15,605 bases of DNA from Pelagophyceae sp. CCMP2097 (GCA_026770575.1 MU657236.1:168781-184385), one strand, 5' to 3'; positions 1 through 7,955 are shown, numbered from the stretch's first letter. Program-made: numbers and translations. Notes: generated by a model not told the origin, from the sequence alone.

Positions 1-598
1 TTGGAATGAGGCGCTGAAGGTCTCTATCGACGCGCCTTGGACCCGCAGGGTCGACCCGCACGTTTGTTTCGCGTTGCGGCGGCCCCTTGGGCGGGGGCGA
101 CGCGGCCTCGGAGGGCGCGTGAGGAGCATGCGCTCGGGCCCTTGCGGGACCCGCCGCGCGCCAGCAGCCGGCGGGAACTGCGTGCAGGCGCCCAAAACCA
201 ACCTGGCAGCGCCCGGAACCGGCCGCAACAGCGCATCGCGGGCGTCTCGGCACCTAGCGACACGGCCGACGAGCGTTGTCTCCAAAAGGATTTAATCGAC
301 TCCGTTTCTTGTCCACCTTCCTTCGGGCAAAAAAATCTTGCTCCAACCGGCCGTGTCGAACGCGGGCCGCGGTCGCGGCAGCTGAGACCTGGCCGTGTTG
401 GTTTGGGGCGCCTAAGCGCAGTTCCCGCCGGCTACCGGCGCGCGGCGGGTCTCGCAAGGGCCCGAACGCATGCCCATCACGCGCCCTCCGAGGCCGCGTC
501 GCTCCCGCCCAAGGGGGCGCCGCAACGCGAAACAAACGTGCGGGTCGACCCTGCGGGTCCAAGGCGCGTCGATAGAGACCTTCAGCGCCTCATTTCAA
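1..598. repeat. Foldback element with ~203-bp inverted arms
   Basis: Bases 1-203 are the reverse complement of 396-598 without a gap: position n pairs with 599-n throughout, with scattered mismatches. The ~190-bp centre (204-395) is not palindromic. Both arms can be read as a similar peptide beginning MDPQGRPARLF (37 onward on +, 562 downward on -), but that follows from the DNA identity and is not evidence of a protein. The pairing reaches base 1, so the true left end may lie outside the window. No transposase is visible. It could be a foldback/MITE-type element or a local inverted duplication. Confidence 0.85.
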
Positions 599-644
599 CG
601 AGAACTGCCTGAGATCCTTGACCCCCCACTAAGACACCCGTCGT

Positions 645-776
645 CCCCCAAAATTACAGGGTCAGTCCGTAATGCGGTAAGGTTTATTACAGTATTTCGA
701 TTACGCTGTAATTTACGGTAATTACAGGGAGGCCATAATCTGCTTTACCGTGGGCCTGTAATTTACCCCAGAATTA
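645..776. repeat. Cluster of TAATTAC-type motifs, left
   Basis: This AT-rich stretch holds several close variants of CTGTAATTAC and its reverse complement, for example AAATTACAGG, TGTAATTTACGGTAATTACAG and CCTGTAATTTACC, some back to back so that they form imperfect palindromes. A second cluster lies at 1113-1176. The two may be the ends of one element or binding-site arrays; I could not align them as clean terminal inverted repeats. Confidence 0.45.
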
Positions 777-822
777 CCCTCGCTATTTGGCAAATCCACG
801 GGGAAACGCGATGGCAGGCTAG

Positions 823-981
823 GTCAGCCCGAGGAACCACCTGGTATTGCGGGTGAACGCGAAGGACCGTGAGCACGAGGTGCCGGCCTACATGGCACAC
901 CTGCCCAAGATGCCGTATCGCGGCCAGGTGTTCTTCGGCTGGGCGGTAAACGGTGCGCTTGGTCTGGCGTCAGGCTCATAA
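823..981 (+). pseudogene. Coding-like fragment, unknown product
   Basis: A 52-codon open stretch follows CTAG (a possible splice acceptor) at 819-822 and ends at TAA 979-981. Its translation has a natural amino-acid mix: it includes RVNAKDREHEVPAYMAHLPK and then PYRGQVFFGWAVNGALG. Codons favour G or C in third position although the flanks are AT-rich. In frame the stretch is preceded by a stop and has no start codon near its beginning, so it is either the last exon of a gene or a captured gene piece. I do not recognise the family. It lies between the two TAATTAC clusters, which would fit a gene fragment carried inside an element. Confidence 0.3.
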
Positions 982-1408
982 GATGTCGCCAAAATTCGTA
1001 TCTCGGAAACCGCCTCGTCTTCGAGCTTGCCAGCCAGGTTTTCAGCCCCGGGAGGGGCCTCCCTACGCGCCTAGACCCATCTTAGCCCGAATCAGCGCGT
1101 TTGAAAATATGAGCTTCCAATTACCATGCAATTATGTGTGTAAGTTAATTACCCAGCAATTACTGTAATTACAAGACACCGCAATTGCCCACCTATAATA
1201 GAACTGCGCAATAGACGGACGGAAAGACCGACAGACAAAATTGCGCTTTGGTGATCTTCAATAACGACCCCCGTAAAAGGGGCCTAGATTTTTTCGAATC
1301 CAAAGGCCCCTCCGGAGGTCTGAACTACAAGGGGTATAGCTTATAACGCCAAGGGCTTTTTGTCAACTGCAGTTTTCGTCGGGGGCTGTTTCGCTCCTGT
1401 TGGGGTTA
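982..1408. other. No gene seen; second TAATTAC cluster and a small hairpin
   Basis: Positions 1113-1176 carry the second cluster of TAATTAC-type motifs (CCAATTACC, TTAATTACCC, CAATTACTGTAATTAC). Around 1277-1313 AGGGGCCT and AGGCCCCT form the arms of a short hairpin with a ~21-nt loop. No convincing reading frame was found. Confidence 0.5.
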
Positions 1409-1442
1409 GCTTACGCGACGCGTGACGTGGACGAGCAGGGCG
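1409..1442 (-). repeat. Dispersed repeat family, inverted short copy
   Basis: Read on the minus strand this is CGCCCTGCTCGTCCACG followed by TCACGCGTCGCGTAAGC. The same core occurs on the plus strand near 2265-2297, 7421-7456 and 7590-7624, differing here at a few positions. It is the shortest of the four copies. The shared core is too long and too GC-biased in a fixed order to be chance. Confidence 0.7.
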
Positions 1443-1867
1443 TCGCGCTGAGTCCCAAGATGCCCGATCCTAAAGAAATTTCCTGTTAAAACGCTCAAAC
1501 TCGAAATCCAGACATCAGTTTTGGCTCGACAGAAGCGCCACTCGCGGCAATCGCATAGGATCGGTACGATTTCAGGGTAGTACATATAGACCCACCCCGC
1601 CACATAACCAGAATTTCGATCTCTTCGATCCTGCAGTTGACAGCCGGGCCCGAACCTTCGCGATAAGGAGGCAAAGGACTACCTTGCGCAGCACCCCAAA
1701 CACCACCGCCGCCAAACGCGCGGCCCAAATGCCAATGTTTTGCGGGCGCTCGCACTCCTCCAGAGAGGCGACCGCGGGCACCAAAGCTCAGACCGCGCGC
1801 GCACCTCCTTCCCGTCGAACCAGCTCCCAGATGTCAAACTTCCGTTTTTACTTCTCCGAAACAGAAG
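1443..1867. other. No confident gene; weak minus-strand hydrophobic frame
   Basis: On the minus strand 1784-1680 reads as a plausible peptide (ECERPQNIGIWAARLAAVVF) that reaches a GTAGTC which could act as a splice donor. There is no identifiable family, no secure start and no matching exon nearby. I leave it unannotated as a gene. Confidence 0.3.
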
Positions 1868-2487
1868 TGCGAGCAATTTCATAGCTGGGCAGGTTTAATT
1901 CCGACCTTTCTCAGAAAGCTCGATTTCTGCGATTTAGTGATTGCCTCGAAGACGCAGGGCTTTGCCGCGGTGTTCACTGGCTGTGCAGCTCGGTCCCGTC
2001 TCCTCTGGCTCCCCCTCTTTAGGTCCGCAGTCTCTCTTTAGGGATTTGAATACCCTCATAATTATTTGAATTCATTTTCGGTGTTCTTCGAGAGTCTAGG
2101 CCGACGCGCAATGACAATGAGCCTCGAGAGTGGCGTGAAATCCTTTGTGTCTTAGGACCGCGCCCTAGTCCGACTTCCTCCTTCCGCCAGGTATGCGCGG
2201 CGTCCCCTTTTCAGACGAAAATCTGCTTCGGCTCTGGTGGACTCATTGTCATTGCTCGTCCCCGCCCTGCTCTTTCACGACACGCGTCGCGTAAGCCATT
2301 CCCCCGGCTGTGCAGCACCCTCCCACCTTCAATTTACTGGTCGAGGCCACGTTTGCAAATATCTCAATAATAAATTCGCCAGGTTTGACTCAGACCTAAA
2401 AATGCCTTACTAAGATATTTTGCGCAGAAATCGTGCTTTCTGAGAAAGGGCGGAATTAAACCCGCCCAGCTATAAAATTTGCGAGCT
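1868..2487. mobile_element. Non-autonomous inverted-repeat element (~600 bp)
   Basis: Bases 1881-1931 and 2423-2473 are inverted copies matching at 48 of 51 positions without gaps (positions sum to 4354). Shared arm blocks include ATAGCTGGGC and TTTCTCAGAAAGC. Weaker similarity continues outward (TGCGAGC against GCTCGCA), so the termini are near 1868 and 2487. The interior has no long reading frame and no transposase motif, and it contains one full copy of the dispersed repeat (2175-2310). A target-site duplication was not identified. A MITE-type element is the simplest reading. Confidence 0.75.
2175..2310 (+). repeat. Dispersed repeat family, full copy A
   Basis: This block runs from TTCCTCCTTCCGCCAGGTAT through TGCTCGTCC and CGCCCTGCTC to ACACGCGTCGCGTAAGCC and CCCCCGGCTG. 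It is closely similar across ~135 bp to 7501-7632 and in its second half to 7401-7468. Copy A sits inside the 1868-2487 element; the other copies do not sit in an obvious copy of that element, so this block spreads or duplicates independently. Confidence 0.8.
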
Positions 2488-3215
2488 CCGAGTCGAGTGC
2501 ACTACTGCCAGACGCGCTTTTCGAGCGCAGCGAGCCGAAATCGCTGAATAAATTGTAGGCCGCTCGTGTAAAAAACCTTACCGGACTTAGCTCCGGTTAA
2601 CGGATCGAACTCCGTTTTTGCTCTCAAACTCCGAACTTGGAGGCACCGCCCAGCCGCGCACCGACGTCCCCTGGGGTCAGGAGTGTCGCGATGGACGCGC
2701 CACGACGCCTATACCCCGGAACCGCGAGCCTCCTTTCCCCTGGAGGCGCGCGGGCTGTTTTCGGTGTGTCCGAAAATGGTCTCGCCTGAAGCGCTCTAAC
2801 TTCGCGATGCGGTCAGTGACATCCGATAAGAAGCCGGTTCCGCAGCCGGGATGTACCGCGCGTGCGCGCGCCGCCGCCAGACCTCGCCTGCCGGCTCGGG
2901 GAAGGCCGTCGGGCCGAGGCTCGGCAGCCCCACTTTTGCGCGTTCGTTTGGGCGAAACTTGGCTCGCTGCGCTCGATAATCGCGCCTCGGGAGGTTCATA
3001 TCAAATCTTAAGTACTACACGCATGTTCCAAAGTCAAATTGCCAAAAATTTAAAACGAGATTCCGTTGAACTTTGGGCGTGATTATCTCAGCGCGGACCC
3101 CGCCCGCGGAGCTAAAGTTGACGGATCGTGAAAGCTCGCGTCGAGACGCGCCTACTCCATCAAACAGTTTGTCTCAATTCGAGAATCGTAATTTTGAAAA
3201 GCGGGTCTACTACTG
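2488..3215. other. No gene supported
   Basis: A plus-strand frame of 154 codons spans 2618-3082, but its arginine- and proline-rich composition, lack of domain motifs and lack of splice context make it look like a chance opening in GC-rich DNA (2640-2990). AT-richer DNA flanks it on both sides. Confidence 0.5.
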
Positions 3216-4213
3216 CAGCAGTTCCCACTTTATTTCCGAAAGTCCAAAACCAAAAGCACCGGCCAAAAGCAAAAGCAAAAGCAAAAGCAAAAGCAAAAAT
3301 CCAATATCCAAAACCAAAGATGTCAAAATCTCAATAAGGCAGATATTTAAAGATGTAATAAAATCCCAAAAAGTCTTATTTTTGAGAATTATGCTCAAAG
3401 TTTTGGAAATAGATTTGATAAAATCCCAAATATCTGCCTTATTGAGATTTTGACATGCCATGGGTTTCGGATATTAGGGACCTTCACTTTTTCTAACCAG
3501 TTTCTAACTCGAACCGGTTAGAAAAAGAGAACCTCGGGATTCAGGCGATAGTTAGAAAAACTTTATGGAGTTAGAGCCAAGCCGACCGGGCTGCGCGCAT
3601 CTCCTTCTCCGGCCGATGCGCCCCGCGCGCTCAGATCCGTCAGACTCGACGAAGGAAAATATAACGCACTTGCATTCAACGGCGAGTCAACGGCATTTAG
3701 ATTCAAATCCGACAAGTGGTCTTGATGGCGCGCTCGCGCGCCGCCCCCCAATCGACCGGCCGCGGGCGCCTCGATGGAGGCCGCGGCACGATCGGCCGCC
3801 TCCCCCGCTTTGGCGGCGCGCCGGCACCGCCGCGCGTCGCGCGCGCGCTGCGCGGCGGACCTGGGCGCGCCCCGCCCACGGGCGTCGTTTCGAGCGCGCC
3901 GTCGCGGCAGCGCGCCACGGCGATAAGTCCGTTCAACTCTCCCTTTTCCTGTTGTGCAAGGTCAGTTCGACGCAAATACACGAGTTTCTAACTAGTTTCT
4001 AACTCGAATTTTCTAACTGCTAGTTAGAAATCTGGAGTTTCTAACCAGTTTCTAACTGGTTTGACGCAATTACACGAGTTTCTAACCAGTTTCTAACCAG
4101 TTAGAAAAAAGTGAATGTCCCTATTGGATTTTTGCTTTTTGCTTTCGCTTTTGCTTTTGCTTTTGGCCGAAGCTTTTGGTTTTGGACTCACGGAAATAAA
4201 GTGGGAACTGCTG
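3216..4213. mobile_element. Inverted-repeat element with AAAAGC-rich arms
   Basis: The ends are CAGCAGTTCCCAC (3216-3228) and GTGGGAACTGCTG (4201-4213). Pairing continues inward through CTTTATTTCC, GTCCAAAACCAAAAGC, a run of AAAAGC units (five perfect units at 3265-3294; degenerate inverted units at about 4132-4165), AAAAATCCAAT, then AGGGAC.TTCAC and TTTCTAAC-rich DNA (3476-3530 against about 4068-4122). The arms are thus ~140 bp once a 170-bp insertion in the left arm (3306-3475) is removed. The GC-rich centre (about 3580-3950) has no recognisable protein. No matching target-site duplication was found at the outermost ends. The right end lies 139 bp before the ATG12 start codon. Confidence 0.85.
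3306..3475. mobile_element. MITE-like insertion nested in the left arm
   Basis: The right arm of the host element is uninterrupted (read inverted: AAAAATCCAAT directly followed by AGGGACATTCAC). In the left arm these two blocks are separated by 170 bp. The inserted piece is itself an inverted repeat: 3321-3348 and 3428-3455 are perfect 28-bp complements (TGTCAAAATCTCAATAAGGC...), and the outer ends resemble each other as ATCCAAAACC and GGTTTCGGAT. It is AT-rich and non-coding. The target duplication is ambiguous (TAT occurs at both borders). Confidence 0.85.
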
Positions 4214-4352
4214 TAGGAATTCCTAGTGACCGAGTCGAAAGCAGTCGGAGCTCCGGCCCGCGGACGGCCGCCCTTACCCGCCGCGCGCGCTCTCTGCAGG
4301 CGCGGCCCTCTGCGCGGTCGTCCGGGCCGCTCCGGGCGGCCGATCTCAGCCG

Positions 4353-4947
4353 ATGGCGAATCCGGGCACCGCCGAACCCGGCAACGCGGAAGCGGCAAAC
4401 GCCAACGCCACGCAAAAGGTCACGCTCCACTTCCTCGCCGTCGGCGGCGCGCCGCAGATGCGCCAGACGCGCTTTTTGATCGAAGGCCGCTCGCCGTTTG
4501 CCGCGGTAAGGCGGGCGAGCGGGGAAAGAGCCGCGGGCGGTTGTTTTGGGGGCCTTTGCGAGCCGACGGCGCCTTTGCCGAATGCGCTTGGGTCAGGTCG
4601 AATCGTTCCTGCGTTTGCAGCTGCGGCTGCGGGTTGACGAGCGGCTCTTTCTGTACTGCGACGCGGCGTGAGTACTGCCGCGCGAGGATTCGGACGCATT
4701 ACCGCGGACCGACCGGGGTTTGCCTATGCGGCCGACTGTTGCGGCGGACCCGGGAAGAAGGAGATGCCTCGAATCCGACCCGCTCCTAGGTTCTCGCCGA
4801 GCCCGAGCGAGCCTCTCCAAGACCTCTTTTCGGTCAGTCTCGCGGCGACGCTTGCCCAAAGACCCTTTCTGAAAAGGCCGTCCGTAGTGCTTCGGCGCCC
4901 GCGGCGAGCTCGTGGTCCACTACTCGACTACAAACGCCTACGGCTGA
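4353..4947 (+). CDS. ATG12: Autophagy ubiquitin-like protein ATG12 (four exons)
   Basis: Exons are 4353-4505, 4597-4667, 4790-4832 and 4888-4947, giving 108 residues. All introns are GT..AG (91, 122 and 55 nt) and every junction keeps frame. ATG12 is the ubiquitin-like modifier that is activated by ATG7, passed by ATG10 and attached to ATG5; the conjugate with ATG16 promotes ATG8 lipidation on the growing autophagosome. Visible family signatures: a short low-complexity N-terminus, then KVTLHFLAVGGAP (residues 22-34), FLIEGRSPF, VESFLRLQL, ERLFLYCDAAFSPSPSE, LQDLFSCFG and the end GELVVHY...NAYG. The protein ends in glycine, as ATG12 needs for conjugation, though the usual Trp before it is Tyr. 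The ATG lies in GCCGATGG, a favourable start context. I am confident from the sequence pattern; no alignment was run. Confidence 0.93.
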
Positions 4948-4970
4948 GATATTATACCGGGTAAGTACTT

Positions 4971-4984
4971 AATAAACAAATAAA
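4971..4984 (+). terminator. Probable poly(A) signal of ATG12
   Basis: AATAAA occurs at 4971-4976 and again at 4979-4984, 24-37 bp after the ATG12 stop codon in AT-rich DNA. The placement suits 3'-end formation if this organism uses the canonical hexamer, which the sequence alone cannot prove. Confidence 0.45.
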
Positions 4985-5298
4985 GACTCAGTCGATGCCA
5001 ATACCAACACCTCCGGTCGAGGTCCGTCTCCGGATGCGCGAAACGCAAGGCCGGGGCGAACGCTATGCGCCCCGGAGACGCCCCCGACTGTCGAATCTGT
5101 GTGTTACGGCATCCGCTCCGTGTCACTGAGTCGCTGAGGAAGGGCCTCTTTTTGGCCAAAGGGCAGGCATCGACCTTGCGCCCCGCGGCGCCCTCGCAAA
5201 GGCCGCGCCGCCGAAGCAGGGTGGGGTGCATATTCGGTCGGGTTGGGTTCCATACGGCTCGACCGGAAGCCGCCCTTGTCCCTCGACGTTGACCTCAG

Positions 5299-5700
5299 GA
5301 GGTCCAGGTGCTGGAGGTCGGCTCTGCGAGCGGTGTCGAACCGCTTCCCTGGCGGTCAGTGCCGAGGCGCCGGTATCATCCCCACCGAGCGGGCCGGCGC
5401 CTCGAACTCGCCCCTGGGGTCGGTTTGGCGTGGGACACTTTCCTTGAAGTTCCGAGGACGCCGTCGGACGCGGTCTGTCGCGGGTGTCGTATCTTCAGGT
5501 AAAACTTTGTTACGGGAAGCGCACATCGACTCAGCGCGCCGATTGAGCCACTCCTGACCTCGGGGGAGCACGAGGCCGCGGAGAAATATCCTCTACTGTA
5601 CTGTGTCGTTTCGGGTTTTCCCAGCGTATTCGCCGGTATAGGTCCCGCAAGGTTTCGTTTTATTTTCAGCGGAGATGGGGTTTTGATTTTCTCGAATTGA
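5299..5700 (+). CDS. Possible spliced gene of unknown function (partial model)
   Basis: A frame opens after an acceptor-like CTCAG at 5294-5298 and runs to a donor AG|GTAAAA at 5498/5499. A second open stretch begins after TCAG at 5534, is in phase (AG + C), and runs to TGA 5698-5700. The joined reading includes VGLAWDTFLEVPRTPSDAVC, then RGCRIF and APIEPLLTSGEHEAAEKYPL, which looks like real protein with a CxxC pair. The intron would be only 36 nt. The 5' part is unresolved: an ATG at 4995 opens a frame that stops near 5120, so further introns would be needed. A pyrimidine-rich TTTTATTTTCAG near 5670 may mark another intron. I do not recognise a family. Confidence 0.35.
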
Positions 5701-5741
5701 GAAAAGAGAAGGGTGGCATGTTTGGCCATTAGCTCTGTCCT

Positions 5742-6543
5742 TCAAGCTGAAAGTTATCTAATTCTTAAAGCTTTAAGAGAGCGTTTTTTTTAAAATGTTG
5801 GCTGCCCAGGCCGCGGTGTTGCGCTCCTTAATTCACTGGGAGATTGATGCATCTTCTGGGTAGTTTTGGGCGTAGAATTGCGTGGCGAGCTTTATTTTTT
5901 CATTCGGCAGCGTCTAGGCCATTTTGAGGTCGGCATCACTTCAGAGGTGGCGCTCACGAAGAAAATGACTAACCAGGCGGATCCGCAGTCAAAAACTGTG
6001 TCGATAATGCATAAGAATCTCCAGCCGCTGCCCCCTTCCCGCCTGCGGTGTCGTCGAAAGGTGCTATAATTAAAAACGACGTACATTTTAGCTTTTTGTT
6101 TTCCTCTTCTGAAAAAGGGCAAATCGACGGATTCGAGACGGGAGGATCCCTCTCGCTCGAAACTTCCGCTGGTATCGCCCCCGCCGGGCCCGCCCCGCCG
6201 TCGCAGTATGAAGCGAATGCAACGCCGGCGCCGCGCTTGGCGCGCTGCGCCGCGGTTGCAAGCCCCCCCCGTCGCACCGCGGCAGCGCTTTCGCTTCAAA
6301 CACGACCTATATGGGACCCAGTCGCCGCCGTGGAGCCGCCGGAGGGCGTTCCCCACGAGAGGCCAGTCAGCCGTGAGTGATAATGTCACTTCGGCATCCT
6401 GAAAATAAACTTGATAAAATCGCCTATAAGCAGCTGACATCTTTCTTGTCTTAAAAGTTAAAATTTAGATAACTTTCGATTTTTGCGCTTAAAACTGAGT
6501 TTAAAACCCAGCTCACTTTAAATTTAGACAACTTTCAGCTTGA
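5742..6543. mobile_element. Inverted-repeat element (~800 bp)
   Basis: TCAAGCTGAAAGTTATCTAA (5742-5761) is repeated inverted at 6524-6543 with one mismatch, and similarity continues a little further inward (AAAG). A partial extra copy of the motif (TTAGATAACTTTC) lies just inside the right end near 6466. The interior is unrelated GC-rich sequence with a 182-codon minus-strand frame (6440-5892) that has no recognisable domain and an arginine-rich composition, so I do not call it a gene. No target duplication was found. Confidence 0.65.
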
Positions 6544-6874
6544 GCCGGTTCTGAAAGGCCTGGGCCCTTCTGGGGTGTGAAAGTACCCTCACCTCGACAT
6601 ATAGATCCGTTTGGCGCCGCGCGTACGAGGCTGGCGTGTCGGCCCTAAATGTCTCTCCACGTAAACACACACAACACACAGGCCGTATGGTGGCGGATTC
6701 ATTTCCAGAGCCCCGGCGCATTGACTTAGCGTGGATCGAAGCGCGCGAACCCGCCGGAATACGCACGATCGTGCAGACCGATGCGCCAGGTCCGCGCTAT
6801 GGTATGCGCAACACGCCGATACCCCCGGTGGTGCTGCCGGGACGGGATGATTTCCGGGGATACGATGCGCTGAC
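6544..6874. other. No confident gene
   Basis: A plus-strand frame 6636-6878 (80 codons) has a fairly natural composition (for example RTIVQTDAPGPRYGMRNTPI) but no known motif, and it ends inside the repeat TAGCGTGGATCGAA. The same 16-base sequence TAGCGTGGATCGAAGC occurs at 6727-6742 and at 6876-6891. Confidence 0.3.
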
Positions 6875-6948
6875 GTAGCGTGGATCGAAGCAGGCATCCG
6901 GCAGGTATGCGCCCAACCTAGCCGGGCATCGAGTTCGATCCACGCTAC
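6875..6948. repeat. Perfect 15-bp-stem hairpin
   Basis: GTAGCGTGGATCGAA (6875-6889) is exactly complementary to TTCGATCCACGCTAC (6934-6948), with a 44-nt loop. Fourteen bases of the left arm also occur as a direct repeat at 6727-6740. The outline resembles a tRNA (acceptor-like stem, GTTCGATCC near the 3' end), but there is no proper T arm, D arm or anticodon stem, so it is not a tRNA. It could be a small element's termini or a structured RNA. Confidence 0.6.
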
Positions 6949-7400
6949 TGTACGCCGCGCCGACGATAGGCCCCCGTGCGACTTGGTGCGGCAGCCGCAC
7001 CAAATACTTCCCGCTCGTTTCCGCCCGGAACCAAACTAGTCCTTGCAGGAGGCCACGACTGACGCGTCTTGATCCATAGATGAAGCGGCCTCGATTCTTC
7101 CGGGTCGGGCGCGGGCCGAGGCCTACGACGCAGCGGCGCTGCGTTGGAGAGCGGTCGCCGTCTCATCCCCGCGCGAGGCGGCTTCGGTCCGTTGTCGGGC
7201 GTCTACGCGGGAACCGGGCCCCAGATCGACAAGGTGGGTCGGTGGTATGGTAGCCGTGCGGCGGCCCCTTCCCGTGAGGTCGTGAAAAAGTGTGATATGC
7301 GGACAAAAAGTTTGCTGGTCAAACGTCAGGAAATTCGCCGCCTACGCCGGGTCCGACGCGGCGAACCACCCCCCACCCCCAACCCACCCCTCCCCTAGCT
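6949..7400. other. No confident gene
   Basis: GC-rich sequence. One plus-strand open stretch (7073-7285) includes AEAYDAAALRWRA, discussed as a weak finding. A C-rich tract ends the region at 7368-7396. Confidence 0.35.
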
Positions 7401-7468
7401 CTCTTTGTCACCGCTCGTCCACGCCCTGCTCGTCCACGACACGCGTCGCGTAAGCCTTCCCCCCGGCT
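7401..7468 (+). repeat. Dispersed repeat family, partial copy C
   Basis: This matches the second half of copy A: CTCTTTGTCACCGCTCGTCC, CGCCCTGCTCGTCCACG, ACACGCGTCGCGTAAGCC and CCCCCGGCTG. It lies ~30 bp before the full copy B, so the two form an incomplete tandem pair. Confidence 0.75.
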
Positions 7469-7500
7469 GCCTCTGGAATCAAGTGGTTATCGCACCCCCC

Positions 7501-7632
7501 TTCCTCCTTCCGCCAGGTATGCTCGGCGTCCCCCTTTTTCGATGGAAATCTACTTAAACTCTGGTGGATTCTTTGTCACTGCTCGTCCACGCCCTGCTCT
7601 TCCACGACACGCGTCGCGTAAGCCTTTCCCCT
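7501..7632 (+). repeat. Dispersed repeat family, full copy B
   Basis: This follows copy A almost base for base: TTCCTCCTTCCGCCAGGTAT, CGGCGTCCCC, CTCTGGTGGA, TTTGTCACTGCTCGTCC, CGCCCTGCTC, ACACGCGTCGCGTAAGCC. The repeat starts with an acceptor-like pyrimidine tract plus CAG followed at once by GTATG. No coding role is evident; a peptide such as LLVHALLFHDTRRVS can be read in several copies but follows from the DNA identity. Confidence 0.8.
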
Positions 7633-7846
7633 GTGGCCGGGGCCCACAGCGGAAGCCGGACGTCCAGACAGTTCGCCCCGTTCGTCGCAAAACGCCGCGA
7701 AACGGACCCCTCGCCGCGTCGGCCCGATGCTTTTGAACCCAGCGTACGCGCTGCGCTGCCCGAAGCCCAATAGATGATACACACAGAAAACCCGAATGGA
7801 AAAAAACCGGTTCGACCCCGGTTATTCTCTGTCAGACGACATGGGG

Positions 7847-7955
7847 ACGAGCAGGTCCAGGCGCTGCACGTTGAGGCCGAGCGCCAGCCGCCGCGGTGCT
7901 TTCGGTTGGCGTGGGCACGAGCGGGTCCAGGTGGTGCACGTCGAGGCCGAGCGCC
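7847..7955. repeat. 70-bp tandem duplication
   Basis: AGCAGGTCCAGGCGCTGCAC (from 7850) and AGCGGGTCCAGGTGGTGCAC (from 7920) begin two units 70 bp apart, both continuing GAGGCCGAGCGCC. The spacing is not a multiple of three, so the duplicated peptide (VQALHVEAER / VQVVHVEAER) falls in two different frames. That argues against a repeat protein and for a DNA-level duplication, or a decayed coding repeat. Confidence 0.7.

Noticed and set aside
37..562. Similar peptides beginning MDPQGRPARLF on both strands
   Set aside because: They are the two arms of one inverted repeat read outward to inward; shared DNA explains the shared peptide.
2618..3082. A 154-codon plus-strand frame
   Set aside because: Low-complexity Arg/Pro/Ala composition, no motif, no splice context.
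3265..3294. AAAAGC run as a CRISPR or telomere-like array
   Set aside because: It is a simple hexamer repeat without spacers and occurs inverted in the other arm of the same element, so it belongs to that element.
5892..6440. A 182-codon minus-strand frame inside the 5742-6543 element
   Set aside because: No transposase catalytic motif or other domain, arginine-rich stretches and mixed base composition; probably a chance opening.
6875..6948. tRNA-like outline with an acceptor-like stem and GTTCGATCC
   Set aside because: The bases after the T-loop-like sequence belong to the outer stem, there is no 5-bp T stem, and no D or anticodon arm can be drawn.
7800..7830. ACCGG-TTCGACC-CCGGT resembles a tRNA T arm
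   Set aside because: No complementary acceptor strand or other arms exist ~60 nt upstream; it is an isolated small hairpin.
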